Source: Gambelia wislizenii
Lineage: Eukaryota > Chordata > Lepidosauria > Squamata > Crotaphytidae
Assembly: GCA_030847615.1 (NCBI GenBank)
Contig: JAUMIR010000003.1
Span: forward strand, 74,968,001 to 75,032,000
Direction of reading: 5' to 3'
DNA length: 64,000 nucleotides
The stretch's first letter is position 1. Each line of letters starts with the position of its first letter. A model generated the notes under the pieces. That model worked only from the letters and a program-made list of their open reading frames with translations. It searched no databases and was not told the DNA's origin. The translations under genes were made by a program, and so were the position numbers. Positions 1-12,085 of the stretch are shown piece after piece.

Positions 1-794
1 AAATTGAATTTTTATCTTATGTTTTTGAATATGAAGTTAATACTGTATTTTGCCTCCTTTGATGAACAGACAATGTATCATCACTTTTGTTTTCCATTCT
101 TAATTGTTAAGAATAGCTAGGAAAGACAGAATGTGAATGACATATTTTAAAAAAGAAGATAATCACAAATAAATTTGAGGTAAAATGTTCAAGTAAAATA
201 ATATAGGGCAGCAGAAAATATTATTGCTTGTGTATACGCCTATGCTTTAAAAGCTCATCCCAACAGCATTAAGTATCCAGTTATGTATAAAACATGCCTA
301 TAATTAAATATTTCTTTATGGCTTCCATAAATGAAAAAGAAACAATGATTTGCATAACAGGTTTTCTTCTATGCACTGGCAGCTGGTATCAAAACATTAT
401 CGAAATCATAGGGGGTGGGCATTTGCAGAGGCTCATTATCACATATTGGAGGGATGTGAAAAGAGCTTTTGGCAAAGATTTTCAGTTAGAAAAAGCCATG
501 TACTTTAGTAATATAAGTGTGTGTGTGTGTGTAATGTATGTGCATGCCCACATTCACTCTCGCAGACCACCCCCACACACACACATTGAAGGTAGGTACC
601 CAAGCAAAGATGCAGCTGGCCAAAGGAGAACTACTGGTAGCAACTGACTCATAACTTGAGATAAGTCTTTGGTTCTGAACAGTTAACTAGGGGCTTGTCT
701 ATTATAAGGCTATAAAATGTGGATTGATACAAACTAACACCAATAGTCCTTGGCATAGGTAAAGGGTTGCAATTAAGCTGTCAGAGAATATAGA
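1..794. other. AT-rich stretch without recognised gene
   Basis: No conserved protein or repeat family was recognised here. The only structure is a short (GT)n run near 516-532 followed by a CA-rich stretch near 570-583. Open frames here show no family motifs and look like chance. Confidence 0.5.
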
Positions 795-1822
795 TCACAC
801 ACACACCAACAGAGATGACCTGGTTAATGGGGTGCAAGTGGTGGGATCCTTAGGTGAGAGTGATCATGTTCTCCTGGAGTTTGTTATACAATGGAAAGGA
901 GAAGCCAGGCATAGTCAGACATGCATTCTTGACTTTAGGAGACATTAGGAGAGCTGATTTCAATAAACTCAGGGAAATACTGGGGGTGATCCCATGGTCA
1001 GGAATACTAAAAGAGAAGAAACCTCAAGACGGATGGGACTTTCTCAAAAGGGAGATACTGAAGGCACAATTTCAAATAGTACCATTGAGGAAGAAAAATG
1101 GGAGGTGCCTCAAGAAACCAGGATGGATGACTAAAGAACTTTCAATGGAGCTAAGTTTTAAACGGAACATGTATCGGAAATGGAAAAGGGGGGAAATCAC
1201 CAAAGAATTCAAACAGATAGCGAACATGTGTAGGAGTAAAGTCAGAAAAGCTAAAGTGCAGAATGAGCTCAGGCTTGCTAGGGAGGTTAAGAACAATAAA
1301 AAGGGTTTTTTTGGGTATGTCCGCAGCAAAAAGAGGAAGAAGGAAATGATAGGGCCACTGCGTGGAGAAGATGGCAAAATGCTAACAGGGGACAGAGAAA
1401 AGGCAGAATTACTCAACACCTTCTTTGCCTCAGTGTTTTCAGAAAAGAAGGAGGACCAACCTGAGGATAATGGAACAGAGGATACAATAGGGGAAATCCA
1501 GCTCAAAATAAGTAAAGAGGTAGTACAGAAATACCTTCTTAATCTAAATGAATTTAAATCTCCAGGACCAGATGAACTACATCCAAGAGTATTAAAAGAG
1601 CTGGGAAATATAATCTCAGAGCCATTAGCAATAATATTTGAGAACTCCTGGAGAACAGAAGTCCCAGCAGACTGGAGGAGGGCAAACGTTGTCCCCATCT
1701 TCAAAAAGGGGAAAAAAGAGGATCCCAACAATTATCATCCAGTTAGTCTGACATCAATACCAGGGAAGATTCTAGAGCAGATCATTAAACAGAGAGTCTG
1801 TGAACATTTAGAAGGCAATGCC
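795..1822 (+). mobile_element. CR1-type LINE pol fragment (end of endonuclease, start of RT)
   Basis: This is a 5'-truncated CR1-clade LINE. Near 835-935 one frame reads a typical end of the AP-endonuclease domain (SDHVLLEF, then CILDFRR). From about 950 another frame continues with the CR1 linker and the start of the reverse transcriptase: KSPGPDELHPRVLKEL, DWRRANVVPIFKKGKKEDP, then NYHPVSLTS, where the family usually has NYRPVSLTS. A near-perfect 10-bp tandem duplication at 931-950 (gactttagga/gacattagga) accounts for the frame change. The catalytic RT motifs (including the YxDD box) are missing because the copy is cut by the repeat at about 1823. The remaining open frame (854-2008) runs into that repeat, so its last ~60 residues are not LINE sequence. 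Dead copy. Confidence 0.9.
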
Positions 1823-2091
1823 ATAATCACACCCCATATCCACGGAACCAATATCTACGGTTTCAGTTATCCACAGCTGGAAAAAAAAATAGGGACATAT
1901 ACCATAGAGTCACATTGGAAAATGCCTAGAGAGGTGTCCTTTCTAGGAATAGCTAGGTCCTCCAATGCAACTCTCTGGTATCTTTGTACCAGAATTCTTT
2001 TATTTTAATAGGGTTTGCTATTATCTGTTGTTTCACTTATAAATGATAAGTCCAGGAACACATCCCTGTGGATACAGGGGGAGACCTGTAG
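1823..2091. mobile_element. Tigger/pogo-like non-autonomous DNA element (degraded)
   Basis: The left part contains phrases typical of pogo/Tigger-derived MITEs (tatccacggaacc, ctacggtttcagttatccac). The right part ends with ccctgtggatacaggggga followed by cctgtag, the imperfect inverse of the left end. It lies directly in the CR1 reverse-transcriptase region and stops the LINE reading frame. Terminal repeats and the TA duplication are too eroded to fix the exact ends. Confidence 0.6.
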
Positions 2092-3552
2092 TTACAATTT
2101 TCCTTATTCATTTATTATCCCTTTAGTTAGAAATGATCCTTTTAATAGCTTATTGTGGAAAGAAATTAAAAAGATGATGTCAACTAATACAACAGTGTAA
2201 AGACAAACTATCAATGGCTGTTAGGAGTTTATGTATCCATGCATTATATACAGTATTTAGATATGAAATGTTAAATGCATTGCATATATAAGTTATACAC
2301 TGCTGAAAACTTTAAAACTGCGATGGAGAACAGAAGTCTTATTTTTATCGTATAAAACTATTCTAGGACCATCAAATGCCCCAAACCAGTCCCTGTCAGA
2401 ACTAAGAAAGATACATTGTTAGTTAAAAACAATAATATTGTCTTATTTTATTTTTACCTAAGCAAGCCAAGCTCTGTAAACTATCTGAAGCTACACCGGA
2501 GGAAAAAATAAATAGCCCATTTTTCTGCATCATGCCCTTTGTCTACCCAGTGATGTAGAAGAAGTCTAGCTTTGTCAGCCAGTGGGTGGCATTCTCTCAC
2601 TGGAAAAGGGGCATAAAAACCACAGGAGGAAATCAGAACTTTCAGGGAGTAAACATTTCTCCTCATTTTAGCTCCATTTTACAGAGTGCCAAGTTGATTT
2701 CTGTGGACTGTCAATTTAGCCTTGGTTTATTAGGAGCTCTAGTCTCTCTAAAATAAGGAAGAGAGAGATGTGCAACCATTTGCAGTTATGTTATAGCCCA
2801 GGACCTGCTTCTCATCCAGATGCAAAATCTTAGGAAGGAGTGTGAAAGGAAGTTCGAAGGAGATGGTTTCCTCTGTTTTGTATGCTACATAAAAGGACAA
2901 GAGAGGGGATAGGCCTGTGCCAAAGCCCTGTAAAAGGCATGGTTTCTGAGGCAGTTGTTACCATGGTAGCTGATGACTTGATCTGGCTCCTTGCCATTAG
3001 CCTAAGACTTTGCTTCTTCAAGCTCTTAAACAGTTGCTCACTGTTGTTTGATAGTCTGCCCCTCCCTATAGTATACCACCCCCCAGTAAATAAAAAATGT
3101 AGCAGTTTGTAGATTTATGTGAGGAGGTCTAGGGCATACAGTTAAACAACCCCCAATAAGGGAGCCAGACTGAATACAATGAGAATTTTGGATGGATTAA
3201 GCATATAGGACAAATCTGATTCCCCAACTACTGTCGACTGACCATGGGTGATTTTCAGCCTTTCTTGCATTAGAACTTAACTAAACAATCAGCACACACA
3301 TAATATTGCATGACAGCATGGCAATCCCCATGTCTTTCTAGATATGACAAATCGTAAGCCAAGATAAATAAATGGGATCTGCAGCAAAATGTTGGATGCA
3401 ATCAAATTGTGTCTGGTCTCTTCAGTGTGGGCTGAGAGTTGGGCAGGTCAGGAAACATAGAAGCAAGGAAAACATGTCTTCCATTGTTGGCTTTGAAAAA
3501 GAAGAATGATGCACATATGAGCTTTCAGCCTACTATTGTTTTCGCTCCTTTG
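2092..3552. other. Stretch without recognised gene or repeat
   Basis: Read on both strands, this interval shows no protein motif, tRNA-like block or terminal repeats that I recognise. Short open frames on both strands lack family signatures. Confidence 0.4.
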
Positions 3553-3701
3553 GAATTACTTTTCCAGATGTCTTGGACTTTAGCGTCCAGAAGCCCCAGT
3601 CAGCATAGCTCAGAACATTTTGAGTTCTGGAGTGCTGAACTAAGAGATTCTGGGAGTTGAAGTTCAAAATACCTGGATAGCCAGAAGTTGAGAACCACTG
3701 A
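3553..3701. mobile_element. hAT-like MITE relic
   Basis: The phrases ccagatgtcttggact, ccagaagccccagtcagcat, gattctgggagttgaagt and the terminal gttgagaaccactg are characteristic of short non-autonomous hAT elements that begin cagtggttctcaac and are largely palindromic. Only the right terminus (caactt/gagaaccactg) is intact; the left terminus and the 8-bp target duplication are not recognisable. Confidence 0.6.
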
Positions 3702-4424
3702 GCATAGCTTACACATAATTCAAATGACAAAGTAAGCTGAGGATATACATGCTCTGTTTCAATAACCAGTTTTGTGGGGAGAGGAATTTTGCCCCAAGGG
3801 TGAAACATTTGAAATATTATTTATCATATTTGAAATACCATGATTTGTAATATCATGTACTGCAGCATACCGCAAGGTTTCACAGGGTTTTCTGAAACCT
3901 TCTGTTGTCAGTATGTGTGTGTGGCCTCATTTTGCCTTTAAAGAGAATGCCTTGAGGCACTCACTTTTAGTATTTGAAGAAATTATGATTATTGCTATTA
4001 ACAATCACAAAATTTAAAATTAATATCTTAAGGCCTGAGAATTGCATAAAAAGACATACATGAGAAAGGCATGTCATCATGGCCCCCACAAGGGGGAGCT
4101 GACAGGACTCTAGCCTGGGGCCCAGGTGCCCGGGATTAGGAGGGCCCCCTGGCGTGATATTATTGTAAATTTTTATTATGTAAATCCATTTAGTTTTTTA
4201 AAATAAATATAAATATTACTTTGGTGTTGTCATTTAGGCTGATTTGTTTTATTTTTTATCCTAAATCCTGTAGAGCATCTCACTGTCCTTAAGCTTAGCG
4301 GTAGGTAGGGGACCTGCCAAAGATCCTGGACTGGGGGCCCGCTTCAGGATGTGGGAGCCATGCATGTCATACAAGAATTGAAAGCTGTCAGAAGAGATGA
4401 ATAAGGTTATTGTGGAGCTGTGAG
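3702..4424. other. Unassigned stretch with a GC-rich block
   Basis: Mostly AT-rich. A GC-rich block at about 4080-4150 (repeated gggccc and cccggg words) and a second one at about 4315-4350 flank an AT-rich core. This could be an old DNA transposon with GC-rich ends, but I could not pair the ends convincingly. Confidence 0.3.
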
Positions 4425-4610
4425 TGTTGTTTTTTGTTGTGTGCCGTCAAGTTGTTTCCGACTTATGGCGATCCTCAGCAAACCTATCACGAGGTTTTCT
4501 GAGGCTGAGAGTGTGTGACTTGCCCAAGGTCACCCAGTGGGTTTTCATGGCAGAGTGGGAATTTGAATCCTGGTCTCCAGAGTCATAGTCCAACACTCCA
4601 TGCTGGCTCT
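4425..4610 (-). mobile_element. Sauria-type tRNA-derived SINE (internally deleted)
   Basis: Read on the minus strand it starts with the SINE head (gagccagcatgg, then ttggactatgactctggagacc, B-box-like region) and ends with the Bov-B-like tail (cgacttgacggcacacaac). It lacks about 60 bp in the middle compared with the copies at 33665 and 55325, where the segment around aacaaatcttgcc is absent. The tail shared with the Bov-B end at 15170-15935 fits the known dependence of Sauria SINEs on Bov-B LINE machinery. Confidence 0.85.
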
Positions 4611-5714
4611 GGTACTATACTGTGGGTGTTAGGCACTCTGAAAAGAGCTTCCCTTCTTTTTATTCAGGTGTATGGGGCGCTGGATGTCCTACCACAACTT
4701 TTATTCAAGGTTTTGAGTTCTGGGGTGCTGAACTAAGAAGGATTTTCATACACACAGTTATTATTTTGTCCCTTTATTTTTACTATATTTATTTGTGATA
4801 CAAAAAAAATCTTGATTTGAGTTTAGTTATCAAGCAAAATGAGAAAATTCTTTTATAAGCTTTAGCCTCAGATACTAAGAAACTCATCGTTCAGAAAACT
4901 GGATGAGATATGCATATATGTTCATGCCTGCTGCACTGCGTTACCTTTTAGCAGTTTGAGATCCTGACAACTGTGTCAGTTCATCAGTCAGCTTATTATT
5001 TATAGTTGGGACTGAGGCATTTATTTTTTGTAGCTGAGACTGAGTGGAATGGACAGCCTGAGAGTCTGTAGCCCGAACAGTACCAGTAGTTCATTGGTTG
5101 ATGTAAAGATATCCATGGAATACTGTAGTTTGTTCTCATCTGCCCTGCCTGTTCATCTACTTGAGGGGACAGGCCTAGCTGGTCAAAGAAATTAAACCTG
5201 TATGTTTTCTAACAGCAAACCCTAAAGTGGCAGTGGCAATGGTTACCATTTTAAATACGGTACTCGTTTCAAATTAGCTTTGGGCATTATTCTAAGTCTT
5301 GGGATAAGTCTATATGTAGGCTGTGCCATACACAATTTAGCAGTACTCCAAACAAAAAGATAATGATAATTGAATTGTATATCTGATATAAAAACTGGAT
5401 TTTAAACTGTACACATGATTTGATGTTCATTTTCTTAAAGATCTTCTTTGTACATATATGGAACTAGGACAAATATATACATATAACATACACTAGCTGG
5501 AACTCTGACTGCATGAAGGTCACCTCTGGATTTTACAATTAAGATAATTATTGTAAAGTGGAAAACCCCACCACCTGCTTTGATTGGCTCCATCTTTAAT
5601 GCCAGCCATGTAAACCCAAATTTCATCAGCAGAAGATGAATGCTTGAATACCATGTATTTTATGTATTGTATGTAAGAAAGAATGAATAAATAAACATTT
5701 TTAAAAATCTAAAA
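4611..5714. other. Stretch without recognised gene
   Basis: No family recognised. A 28-bp segment at 4711-4738 matches 3618-3645 with one mismatch (see findings). Confidence 0.4.
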
Positions 5715-5722
5715 AAGAAGAA

Positions 5723-5769
<47 letters not shown>

Positions 5770-5770
5770 A
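5715..5770. repeat. (GAA)n trinucleotide microsatellite
   Basis: About 18 nearly perfect AAG/GAA units with one interruption (aggaag), on the + strand. It is preceded by an A-rich segment with aataaataaacatt, so it may have grown from the A-rich tail of a decayed retroelement. Confidence 0.95.
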
Positions 5771-7094
5771 TGTGGAGAGAGGAATTGTTGGAGGGCTCTC
5801 TCATCCTTCCTTCCGTCATTTGCTGGCCTAGAGATAAGACAGCTAGACAGAGTCAAGGGTCCCATTATTCAGGAAAGAGATGTGGGCTTAAAAAGTTCAA
5901 GACCTGTTCCTGTGCCATTTCTCACTTCTACTTAAGCCGTTAGTTCTTATTTTTAAATCTTTTCACATATTTCTGAGTGTGGGCCAGCACACACAACAGT
6001 CATCTATGATGCCAGGAAATGTTCACAGTGGGTTGCTGTGCAAATCTTCCTGGGTGCACAGAATATTTCATGCCTTAATATAATGTTGTTGTACACACAA
6101 AAAATAAATAGTAGACAAGTTACTTTTTTGGATTACAGCTACTAGAATCCTCCAGCAAAGCCAGTGGAAATTGTACAGTAGTATATACTCGTAATATGCT
6201 GTTGGCATTAAATATTTGTGTAGCAATAGTGAGCATGGTGGTAGGGTGCTATCATGCTGAAAGCCTGGAATGATTCCTAGCCCTTCCCAGGCTCTGGAAC
6301 TCCTCACCAAGGAAGGGTAGGCTGGCTTCCTTTTTAGTGTCCTTCTGCCAGCAGGCAAAGATACTATATTTTCATTCAGGAAGGCCTTTGAGTTACTGAA
6401 GCATTCCTTAATTGGCTGACTGCTATGTATTTCACTTATCATTGTGTTTTCAGTTATCTTGGAATTCATTTGGTTTTATGTTATGGTGTAATTCAGATAG
6501 TTTTTAAACTATAGTTTAAAAGCCTTGATCACAATTTTGTTGGAAAGTTGGGCTATAAATTTAACTGATAAATAAATGTTTGGACTTCTGGGACTTGTGA
6601 ATGAAATGCTGCTGCTGCTGCTTCATCTTTTTTGGAGCATTCCAGACCTAACAGTCAAAGGTAACCATAAAATGTAGCCTACTATTTGTTTGTTTGTTAT
6701 TTATTTATGCATGCTGTACCATAAATAGTATTTTCCCACTGTGCTGAGGTGGACTTGGGTGAAGTCCAGTCTATTACAGTTAAAGAAATTCTGAGCACTA
6801 ACAGCACTAAACTACTGTCACTATGTGTTTGCATGTGAAAGGCAGCTCAAGCTGGTGACATCCTACAAGTCAGCCATCCTTCCATTCCCTTCATGAGGCT
6901 CATTTTATGAGCCTTTATTCCAGAGCATCACAGCCCCTTAAATACAAATGATGCCCCCCCTTTTTTTGAAGATATGCAACTTTCTCTGGGCAATTCTAGA
7001 TGACTAACAAAAACCCACTTTAATTATGACAGTTTCCTTCAGGAAATCTCTGGGATGTTCTTTGATGAGAGCTAAGGAATTCTCAGCATCTCTT
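5771..7094. other. Stretch without recognised gene; possible hAT scrap
   Basis: At about 6115-6175 the words agttacttttttggattacagct and gaatcctccagc match the left half of the hAT-like element at 13997. Nothing else is recognised. Confidence 0.35.
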
Positions 7095-7290
7095 ACTATG
7101 ATTATGATTATAATTATTTTATTTATTTATATTCCACCTTTCTCCCACTATAGGGACTCAAGGTGGCTAACAATGAGTTTAAAACAGTACAAATTAAAAC
7201 AACGCACAAGCATTAAATGTATAAATCTGAAATTAAAAAACAAATTAAACTGTTTATAGAGTTAAAAAACATTAAGAAAACTTTAGCAAT
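7095..7290 (-). mobile_element. L2-type LINE 3' end (UTR only)
   Basis: On the minus strand the segment reads as a LINE 3' UTR of the type seen in squamate L2 copies: ttagccaccttgagtccc, then gggagaaaggtggaatataaat, ending in AT-rich simple repeats. No coding part remains. The assignment rests on this general tail layout and is weaker than for 10241-10835. Confidence 0.55.
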
Positions 7291-8039
7291 ATTATTTCTT
7301 ATTATACATATAACAGTAAAACCACATGAACCATATTTAAAATTTGATTGGTTTAAGTCATATAAATATCAATGAGCCTTTTTTTTTTTTTTTTTTTGGC
7401 AAATGGATATATTTATAACAACTCTAGCTGTGTTATGCATGATGAAAACCATTTCAGGGCTCCTTTTAGTTGAGATCAGTCCTGAGGCATTGGCCAGTAT
7501 TTGTGGCCTTCTGTTGTGATTGGATGTGGAGCTGTAGAGGAAGGGTAGTAGCAACAAGTAAATTCTTATTGTCTGTCCTAGACCATTTTGTAAAAAGGAG
7601 GGACAGACTGTGTCAGCTGACAGGCAAGACAATTATATATTTAGGTTCAGGGAAAACATTCAGAAGTAAGAAAATGGTTGTGAACGGAGATAGTGTTGCC
7701 GGGAAATTATTTCAGTCATTAGTAAAAGAGGGAGATGGATTTTAATTCTAGTAGAAAAGAGAATGTGCCAATTGGGGTTAGTTGTCCACATTTCATCTCA
7801 GAATTGTTCAGTATGTATGTGAGCCTGTGTTCGTCCCTTTTTGATACTCCTATTTTTCATTGAGCACTCTTTCTACTAAGCGTATTATTTTCTAGTGGAA
7901 ACAACAACTTTGTAGCATTTTGAAGACTTTAAGTTATTACAAGATTGTTTGCTGGTTTTGATGCAGTATATTTAATCATATTGTACAATTGCATCTATGG
8001 ACGTTGTTCCTTCCCAGTTGGTATTGTAACACTGACGGT
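7291..8039. other. Stretch without recognised gene; poly-T at 7379-7397
   Basis: A 19-base T run occurs near 7380. It may be the reversed A-tail of a small retroelement, but the adjacent sequence was not identified. Confidence 0.4.
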
Positions 8040-8282
8040 TTTTGTTGTTGTTTTTGTTCATAGTTTACCTGCAGTACAATTATTTATATCCAACTTTTAG
8101 CTTTAAGGAACTAACATTGCTGTACAAGTCTATCCCATTCTAGTCCAACAGCAAACCTGTAAGATGGTTTAGACTCAGAGGTGGTGATTTGTCAATGGCC
8201 ACCCAGCCAGCTGCATGCTACATTGAGATTTAAACTCTGCTCCCCCATTTGATCCACTATCCTGTTCTAGCCTCCCAGTTAG
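8040..8282 (-). mobile_element. tRNA-derived SINE (old copy)
   Basis: The minus strand reads gggaggctagaacaggatag, agtttaaatctcaatgt, then the conserved middle cagctggctgggtggcc and the end aagttggatataaataat. This follows the layout of squamate tRNA-derived SINEs (pol III head, ggctgggtgacc block, LINE-like tail ending in gggatataaata). Strongly diverged. Confidence 0.6.
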
Positions 8283-10240
8283 ATCATAATATTGCCTATA
8301 TAATGTGCATCACCTGGACAGGGTGGATACATGGATGTTCTTATCTGTAGAGCAGAGAAATATATGTCCTCAAACTTATGCCCTTCATCCTCTGGAGAGT
8401 GTCTCATTAAGCAGCTTTGGTGCCTGGAAATGGTGCTTAGTTGATATTTTGCTGGAGAGCACCTGACCTTACTGACCCTGTTTCAAATGGGGTTTAATTA
8501 AACTGTCAGCACTGGACAGGGTAACAAAGGGCTAGGCCTTTCTACCCCCCTTTCCCCAGTCTCAGAATATCAGGAGGACAGTGTCACTGTGAAACTGAAG
8601 AGCTGTTAAAAATGAATCTTGCTTCCCATCAAGGAAAATTACCAAGACGGGAAGGTGACCTTGACAATCATGCAGCCAAATATATTTCCATCCCTCTCCT
8701 TCTTTTTGTGCATATTGTGAAGTGACCCACACTGAAGTTGGCCTCCAATTATGTCTAAGAAGATACAGGACAGGCAGTTGTAGTAACAGGAGTGCTGCTT
8801 TTGCCAGAGGACCTGGCTTCAGTCTAAAGCATAATAAGTTTTATTATACAAAAGGAATCTTCTTTTGTTTGCATGTGGCTGTGGTTGTATAGATCATCAA
8901 AGAAGGAGATTTCAAAAATATTTCAGGTTCTAAAATCAATAGGGCAAATGGACACTTGTAACGATAGTAGAAAAATGACAGGACAATGCTCATTCCATAT
9001 TGAATAGATATGGGATGACTAGGCAACCTAGATCAAGATCATGAGATAAAGAGTGAAAAGATGCGACAGACGTTGGCCATAACCTTGAATCTCTTCCTAC
9101 TTGTTCCTCCCAAAGTCTTATCCAGTCTTTGATAGCTGCCAAAAAGGGAACATTGGTAGGAAGAAGTGAGGGTACCCCAAGTGGGAATGTGCAGGAGTAG
9201 CCTCAAAGCAGTCTCCTATATTTAGGAATGTAATTAAAAGGAAGTACAAAATGAAGAAATAAAGCTATATTTAAAACATAGCTCAGAATGGAAAGGGGCA
9301 GAGGAAAGGCTGAATGCAGGAGATGAACCAGCAGAGATTCCAAAATATTTTTTGTTGTTCTCTCTTGTTTTCTTTCTATCTCACTCACCCCAGTATTAGA
9401 TACAATCCTAACTCTTGAGAGAACAGATCCTTTTGAAGGTCTCTTATACTGTACTAAGCTCCTAGTAGTCTTTGTGAGCTTATTTACATAGATCATAACT
9501 ACACATGAGCAATATGAAATCCCCTTTTCCAGCATCAGAGATTGCAACAGATGTGGTGAAGCTGGTAGCAGCACTTAGGAAGAAAGGGTTAGCATCAGGG
9601 GGGAAATGCATGCCTATAATTAGATAATAGCAACTTGGCAAGCAATGGCAACTTGGACAGCAGGTCACCATTAGGTCACACTGGGCACTACCCAAGCCAT
9701 TGGGCAAAGAATTAGTCCTGTAGGGCTAAGATATAAGGCACAAGATCCCATCTGTGCACCCTTCCATTAGTCAGCCATCCTATTTCTATACTTTAAATCT
9801 CTTGGCTTCTCTAGATCCCTGGACCTTTTTTTTTGTTCTTTTCCAACCCCACAGAACTGTCATGTTTAATTGGGCCTGGATATATTTTTAATCCCAGCCA
9901 AAATGAAACATTTAACCCAACAAGCTCAGCTTAACATTTTGACAACTTTGTTCCCCATGAAGTTTGGGCTGTTTATGAACATTCTGTACCATCACACCAG
10001 GTTGTCCAATTGATATCAGAGGTTTTATTGATACAACTACAATGTAGTACATATTTATAGGTCTCTCTCAAAGAAAAAAAAAACATTACAGCGGGGGTAA
10101 ATTTGATGCTCTAATAGCCTTAAATTATCACAGGTTTGGTTTCGGTTTTTGGAAACATTGGTTGTATCCTCACTGCAAAATTGTTGAAGTCAATGTGCTA
10201 TATCTGATTAGTGTGGATACACTTATATGAGACTCTTAAC
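8283..10240. other. Repeat-poor stretch without recognised gene
   Basis: No coding exon or repeat recognised on either strand. The part at about 8470-8760 has balanced composition and no repeat signature; it could be unique or conserved intronic or intergenic sequence, but this cannot be judged from one genome. Confidence 0.4.
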
Positions 10241-10835
10241 TTAATAATAATAATAATAAAATTTATTTATACCCCGCCCCTCTGTTAAAACAATCGGGGC
10301 GGCTTACAAAATTTAAAATACAATACAAATAAAATCCCTAAACACCCCCACTCCCACCCTCCCCCATAAAAAACATTAAACAAATATAAATTAAAAACAA
10401 CTAATCTAAAATCACATTTAAAACTATAAATACAATAAAATATAATAAATGGCCAGCAGGCTAGAAGAGGCCAGGATCCCCTGAGGCCAGGATCTAATTA
10501 GGAAAGGCCTGCCGAAAGAGATCCGTCTTTAGTGCTTTTTTAAAGCCACTCAGGCTTGTTATCTGACGGATCTCATTCGGCAGGTCATTCCACAATTTGG
10601 GGGCGATTACCGAAAAGGCCCTCTGGGAGGTTGCAGACAGCCTAGATTTTTGTGGCTGAAGCAAATTCCTCCCAGAGGACTGGATATGTAGATATGATAG
10701 GCAACCTCTGGCAAGTGTCACAAAGACCATGTGTTAGTGGGGAGAGCTGGTTGTAGGGAAACAAGCTTATGCCATGCAGAATTCTGTATATAGTGGCCAT
10801 CCTCCCCAAAGAGAAAAATTATCATCGATACTCAT
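10241..10835 (-). mobile_element. L2-type LINE 3' end with ORF2 C-terminus
   Basis: The minus-strand frame at 10730-10494 (78 codons) ends with the hallmark of L2/CR1-group ORF2 C-termini: AFSVIAPKLWNDLPNEIR, followed by a FKKALKTDLF-type tail. The 3' UTR carries gtaagccgccccgattgt and gaggggcggggtataaat, then a terminal (ATT)n run near 10241-10260. The same UTR end recurs on the + strand at 23702-23802. Upstream pol is lost, so this is a 5'-truncated dead copy. Confidence 0.88.
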
Positions 10836-11592
10836 GCTGATGAGTTACGTATTCTCTATTCAGAAGTTGTGATGCTATTGCTTGCCTGCCTGCCAATATA
10901 CAGTATTTCTCTTCAGTGGATTTTCTGGCAGTGGACTGTCACTGTCTGTGTTCCTTGCTTTCTTGCTTCCACAGCTGCTTTATCTAGCCAGTATATACAA
11001 ACCAAGCTTATTGTTTTAGTCAGTACTATGACAATGCCCTGCTTCTGTCTCTGTGAATGCTCCCAGAACTACTGTCACAACTATAGCCTTCTAAATAAAG
11101 ACAAAACTAGACATTACGCCATGGGTTTGTATAACAGTGCCTCCCCTTTTCTTTCTCCTCCCTTCCCTATGTATATATATTTATATGTATGTATGTGGGA
11201 GGCCACTAGGTGAAGTCATTAGGTGAAGTCATTAGGAATTTTAGAGTTGGGTGACATCAGTCAAGAGAAAGAGTTCTCCTGACTTTTTCTTTTCAAAATT
11301 CACTGATTCTCAGCTTTTTTTCTACCTGTGGGGGGGGGAAGATCTAAATATCTATCTATCTGTCTGTCTGTCTATTTCCACCACATGAGGTTGTCTTGAA
11401 TGGGACATGGTTGGTGGAGGGGAGAGAGTGAAGCCTTCCCACTCACTTACTGTTCTTCCTTTCATGGCTATTTTGTATTTGTTTTAGAAATCATTGTGAT
11501 ATTCCAGCCAGCAATCTGATCAGTTCATTTTGCACTAGCTGCAGCTTCTAAATCATCTTCAGGGGCAGCCTCATATAGAGCACACGATAGTA
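10836..11592. other. Stretch without recognised gene; small tandem repeats
   Basis: Contains a direct duplication of aggtgaagtcatt (11209-11235), a G run at 11331-11339 and a tetranucleotide run (TATC/TGTC) at 11349-11376. No coding potential recognised. Confidence 0.5.
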
Positions 11593-12085
11593 CAATCATC
11601 CCTTCCAATTCGCGTCTTTCTAATTCGCGGTTTTGTGAATTCGCGGATTTGGAAGGCCAAGGGGGGGTGAGCAGTTTTTTGCTTTTCCCCCCACAGGGAA
11701 GGAAAGCCAACCAAACCCGTGGTAAGCGCTGCGAGCTTGGTCGGCTTGCCTTCCCTGTTGGGGGAAAAGCTGACGCTTTAGAAGGGGCAGGGGGGGATCA
11801 GGTGAGCAGCAGGGAGGCTTGCCTCCCCTCCCCTCCCACTTTGGAAGGGGCAGGGGGATCGGGCGAGTGGCGGGGAGGCTTGCCGAGCCTTTCTGCTACT
11901 TTGGAAGGGATGGGGGGATTGGGCAGGTGGCGGGGAGGCTTGCCGAGCCTCCCACCACTTTGGAAGGGGCATGCGGGAAACGAGCAAGTAGCAGGGAGGC
12001 TTTCCAGGCCCTCCGTTATTCGCGTTTTTTTCAGATTCGCAGGGGTGCTCATCTTGTAACCCCCGTGAATTTGAAGAGAGGACTG
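11593..12085. mobile_element. Tigger/pogo-like MITE with GC-rich minisatellite core
   Basis: The element is bounded by TA on both sides (11591-11592, 12086-12087). The left end reads caatcatcccttcc then aattcgcg, and the right end is the inverse (cccgtgaatttgaagagag, then gactg). Subterminal aattcgcgg words are the usual feature of these pogo-derived MITEs. The interior is strikingly GC-rich and contains four ~60-bp tandem copies (see the separate entry). No transposase. Open frames through the core are repeat artefacts. Confidence 0.8.
11777..12014. repeat. ~60-bp GC-rich minisatellite, four copies
   Basis: Copies begin at 11777, 11840, 11900 and 11959 (spacing 63, 60, 59). Each starts with ttt(g/a)gaagggg and contains a variant of gcggggaggcttgcc. 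The array lies wholly inside the Tigger-like MITE. A more distant related copy starts near 11648. Confidence 0.85.

Noticed and set aside
1072..1731. 219-codon open frame on the minus strand
   Set aside because: It is antisense to the CR1 pol fragment and has low-complexity Ser/Leu-rich content; a shadow frame.
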